Origin: CAZBZG01 sp964496245
Lineage (GTDB): Bacteria > Planctomycetota > SZUA-567
Assembly: GCA_964496245.1 (NCBI GenBank)
Contig: CAZBZG010000251.1
Location: 1 to 7,000, forward strand
Reading direction: 5' to 3'
DNA length: 7,000 bases
Positions 6,046-7,000 of the stretch are shown here, piece by piece. Within the stretch, counting starts at the first letter, position 1, and each line of letters begins with the position of its first letter. Both the position numbers and the translations under genes were made by a program. The notes below the pieces were generated by a model that was given only the letters and a program-made list of their open reading frames with translations, ran no database searches and was not told where the DNA came from.

Positions 6046-6074
6046 AATATCGACCAATCAGGGGGCGGATTCAA
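6046..6074 (-). promoter_or_regulatory. Possible sigma70-type promoter of the DUF2225 gene
   Basis: On the minus strand TTGAAT (6074-6069) and GATATT (6051-6046) each match the consensus at 4 of 6 positions and are exactly 17 bases apart. The start would be near 6039, giving a leader of about 65 bases. It overlaps the degenerate repeat at 6054-6115, so the gene may have taken its promoter from that element. Weak evidence. Confidence 0.35.
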
Positions 6075-6115
6075 CTTTTTCCGAAGGAATGGGGCAGATT
6101 CCCCGTCCGGATTGG
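6054..6115. repeat. Degenerate short repeat element with inverted ends
   Basis: CCAATC (6054-6059) and GATTGG (6110-6115) are inverted copies at the ends. Inside, GGGGCGGATTC (6062-6072) and GGGGCAGATTC (6091-6101) are direct copies matching at 10 of 11 positions, 29 bases apart, with CTTTTTCCGAAGG between. The wording (GGGGCAGATTCCCC with a Tn-CCGAA-n centre) resembles scattered palindromic repeats tied to RAYT-type transposases in other bacteria, but this is from memory and unverified. It is less GC-rich than the neighbouring genes. Confidence 0.35.
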
Positions 6116-6130
6116 CCGCTGCGTAAGGAT

Positions 6131-6164
6131 GTGTGCCGCGAGATGGCACACTTATTCCATCTCG
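6131..6164 (-). other. Two overlapping, mutually exclusive hairpins downstream of the GH42 gene
   Basis: GTGTGCC (6131-6137) pairs with GGCACAC (6145-6151), 7 bp with a 7-base loop. CGAGATGG (6139-6146) pairs with CCATCTCG (6157-6164), 8 bp with a 10-base loop. The two share bases, so only one can form at a time. They begin 30 bases past the GH42 stop. Neither has a T tract on the minus strand, so an intrinsic terminator is not supported; a 3'-end or processing structure is possible. Confidence 0.5.
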
Positions 6165-6193
6165 GACTCTAAGGTCTTGGGGGCGCGTAGGTG

Positions 6194-7000
6194 CTAGGTG
6201 CACTCCAGAACGGCGACACCATATGCCTCTAGCGTGCATGTATCGCCAACCGGCTCTCCGCTGAGCAGGTTGCGGAAGTCTGCGGCGCTCACGTCTACGG
6301 AGCGCGGCTCAGGGGTGAAGTTGAGGAGGAAGACGAAGGTGCGCTGGCCGTCCGTGCGCGTCTGAGCGGTGACGCCGGGCGGCAGATCGGCCGGAAGCGA
6401 CCGGGTGAGCGCGAGCTGGTCCGCCAGAGCCGCGTAGAAATCCGCGAGGAAGCGCGGTTCGTTGCGGGATGCCACGTAGTAGGCGCGTCCGGCTCCCCGG
6501 GCGTGCACGGTCAGCGCAGGACGGCCCGCGTAGAAGTCGTGCGTGTACGCAGCCAGGGACTCTGCGCCTTCCAGGTGGATGATATCTGCGTAGTGGCGCA
6601 CGGCATAGGTGCCCGCCAGTCCCAGGGGGTTGTCCGCATCCATGCGGATGGCCTGGGGCTGGTGCTCGTAGAAGACATCGGTCTCCTCGGCCCAGATGCC
6701 GAGCACGTCGCGCAGGGGACCGGGGAATCCGCCGAGGTGGCAGAGGTCGTTTTCGTTTACGAGTCCGCTGAGGTAGGTGGCGACAAAGGTGCCGCCGGCT
6801 TCCACGAATTGCGTGATGCGTTCGCCTACGGCGTCGGGCACCATGTAGAGCATGGGGGCGATGATTAGCTTGTAGCCGCTGAGATCCTGGTCCTTGGCGA
6901 GCACGTCCACGGGAATGCCGCGCGTCCAGAAGGGTTGGTAATGGGCGAAGGGGGTATCCACTTCGCTCTCGCAGCATCTCTCAGGTCCTGCCGGCGGCTT
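6194..7000 (-). CDS. Beta-galactosidase, glycoside hydrolase family 42 (C-terminal part; N-terminus outside window)
   Basis: 268 residues remain, in one open frame that continues past base 7000, so the catalytic TIM barrel is missing. What is present matches the GH42 trimerisation (flavodoxin-like) domain: YQPFWTRGIPVDVL near residues 21-34, then DLSGYKLIIAPMLYMV, FVEAGGTFVATYLSG, NENDLCHLGGFPGPLRDVLGIWAEE, and later AGRAYYVASR. A small beta domain at the end contains FVFLLNFTPEPRSVDV, LLSGE and LEAYGVAVLE, typical of the GH42 C-terminus. GH42 enzymes hydrolyse terminal beta-galactosides (and sometimes alpha-L-arabinosides) from oligosaccharides. A GTG at 6961 is not the true start, because the family domain and the open frame extend upstream. 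It lies 219 bp before the DUF2225 gene on the same strand. Identification of the family is firm; substrate is not determinable from this fragment. Confidence 0.88.
   Translation of the reverse strand, partial: KPPAGPERCCESEVDTPFAHYQPFWTRGIPVDVLAKDQDLSGYKLIIAPMLYMVPDAVGERITQFVEAGGTFVATYLSGLVNENDLCHLGGFPGPLRDVLGIWAEETDVFYEHQPQAIRMDADNPLGLAGTYAVRHYADIIHLEGAESLAAYTHDFYAGRPALTVHARGAGRAYYVASRNEPRFLADFYAALADQLALTRSLPADLPPGVTAQTRTDGQRTFVFLLNFTPEPRSVDVSAADFRNLLSGEPVGDTCTLEAYGVAVLECT

Noticed and set aside
4364..6172. A 602-codon open frame on the plus strand opposite the DUF2225 gene
   Set aside because: It is antisense to a recognisable protein, has no family resemblance, and such mirror frames are expected where third positions are mostly G or C.

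Overview
The window is GC-rich DNA, with G or C at most third codon positions, from a Gram-negative bacterium. HldD makes heptose for LPS, which implies an outer membrane. The mix of genes (uronate/KDG catabolism, a GH42 beta-galactosidase, a secreted DUF2225 protein, palindromic intergenic repeats) would fit a polysaccharide-degrading member of the PVC superphylum (Planctomycetes/Verrucomicrobia/Lentisphaerae/Kiritimatiellae) or a neighbour such as Hydrogenedentota. That placement is an inference from gene style; the window holds no rRNA or other strong marker. A run of 10 N shows that this is a draft, scaffolded assembly.

Layout. At 1-122 (+) is the last part of an unrecognised gene, whose stop codon overlaps the convergent hldD stop. 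At 2978-119 (-) is a three-gene operon, eda-kdgK-hldD: 2-keto-3-deoxygluconate (KDG) is phosphorylated by KdgK, KDPG is cleaved by Eda to pyruvate and glyceraldehyde-3-phosphate, and the LPS heptose epimerase HldD follows. The N run lies inside kdgK and breaks its frame only artificially. At 2979-3390 is a divergent control region of about 410 bp. It holds a good sigma70-type promoter for the operon bracketed by an inverted repeat, a two-hairpin REP/BIME-like palindromic element, and a perfect TATAAT placed so close to the obg ATG that obg may be leaderless. At 3391-4383 (+) is the ribosome-assembly GTPase Obg, short form without the C-terminal OCT domain. Seven bases later, on the opposite strand, comes the end of a secreted or lipid-anchored DUF2225 protein (5974-4391) with several Cys/His zinc-type clusters. 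Upstream of it, 5975-6193 holds a possible promoter, a degenerate repeat and two mutually exclusive hairpins. The window ends in the C-terminal part of a GH42 beta-galactosidase (7000-6194, -), which runs off the edge.

Taken together, GH42 releases sugars from oligosaccharides, and eda-kdgK feed KDG from uronate or pectin-type breakdown into lower glycolysis. Obg and HldD are housekeeping functions. No complete novel defence or mobile system is visible. The most interesting items are the palindromic repeat with compensatory stem changes, the possible leaderless obg promoter, the bracketed KDG-operon promoter, the metal-binding-like N-terminus on the DUF2225 protein, and the clearly repairable assembly gap.
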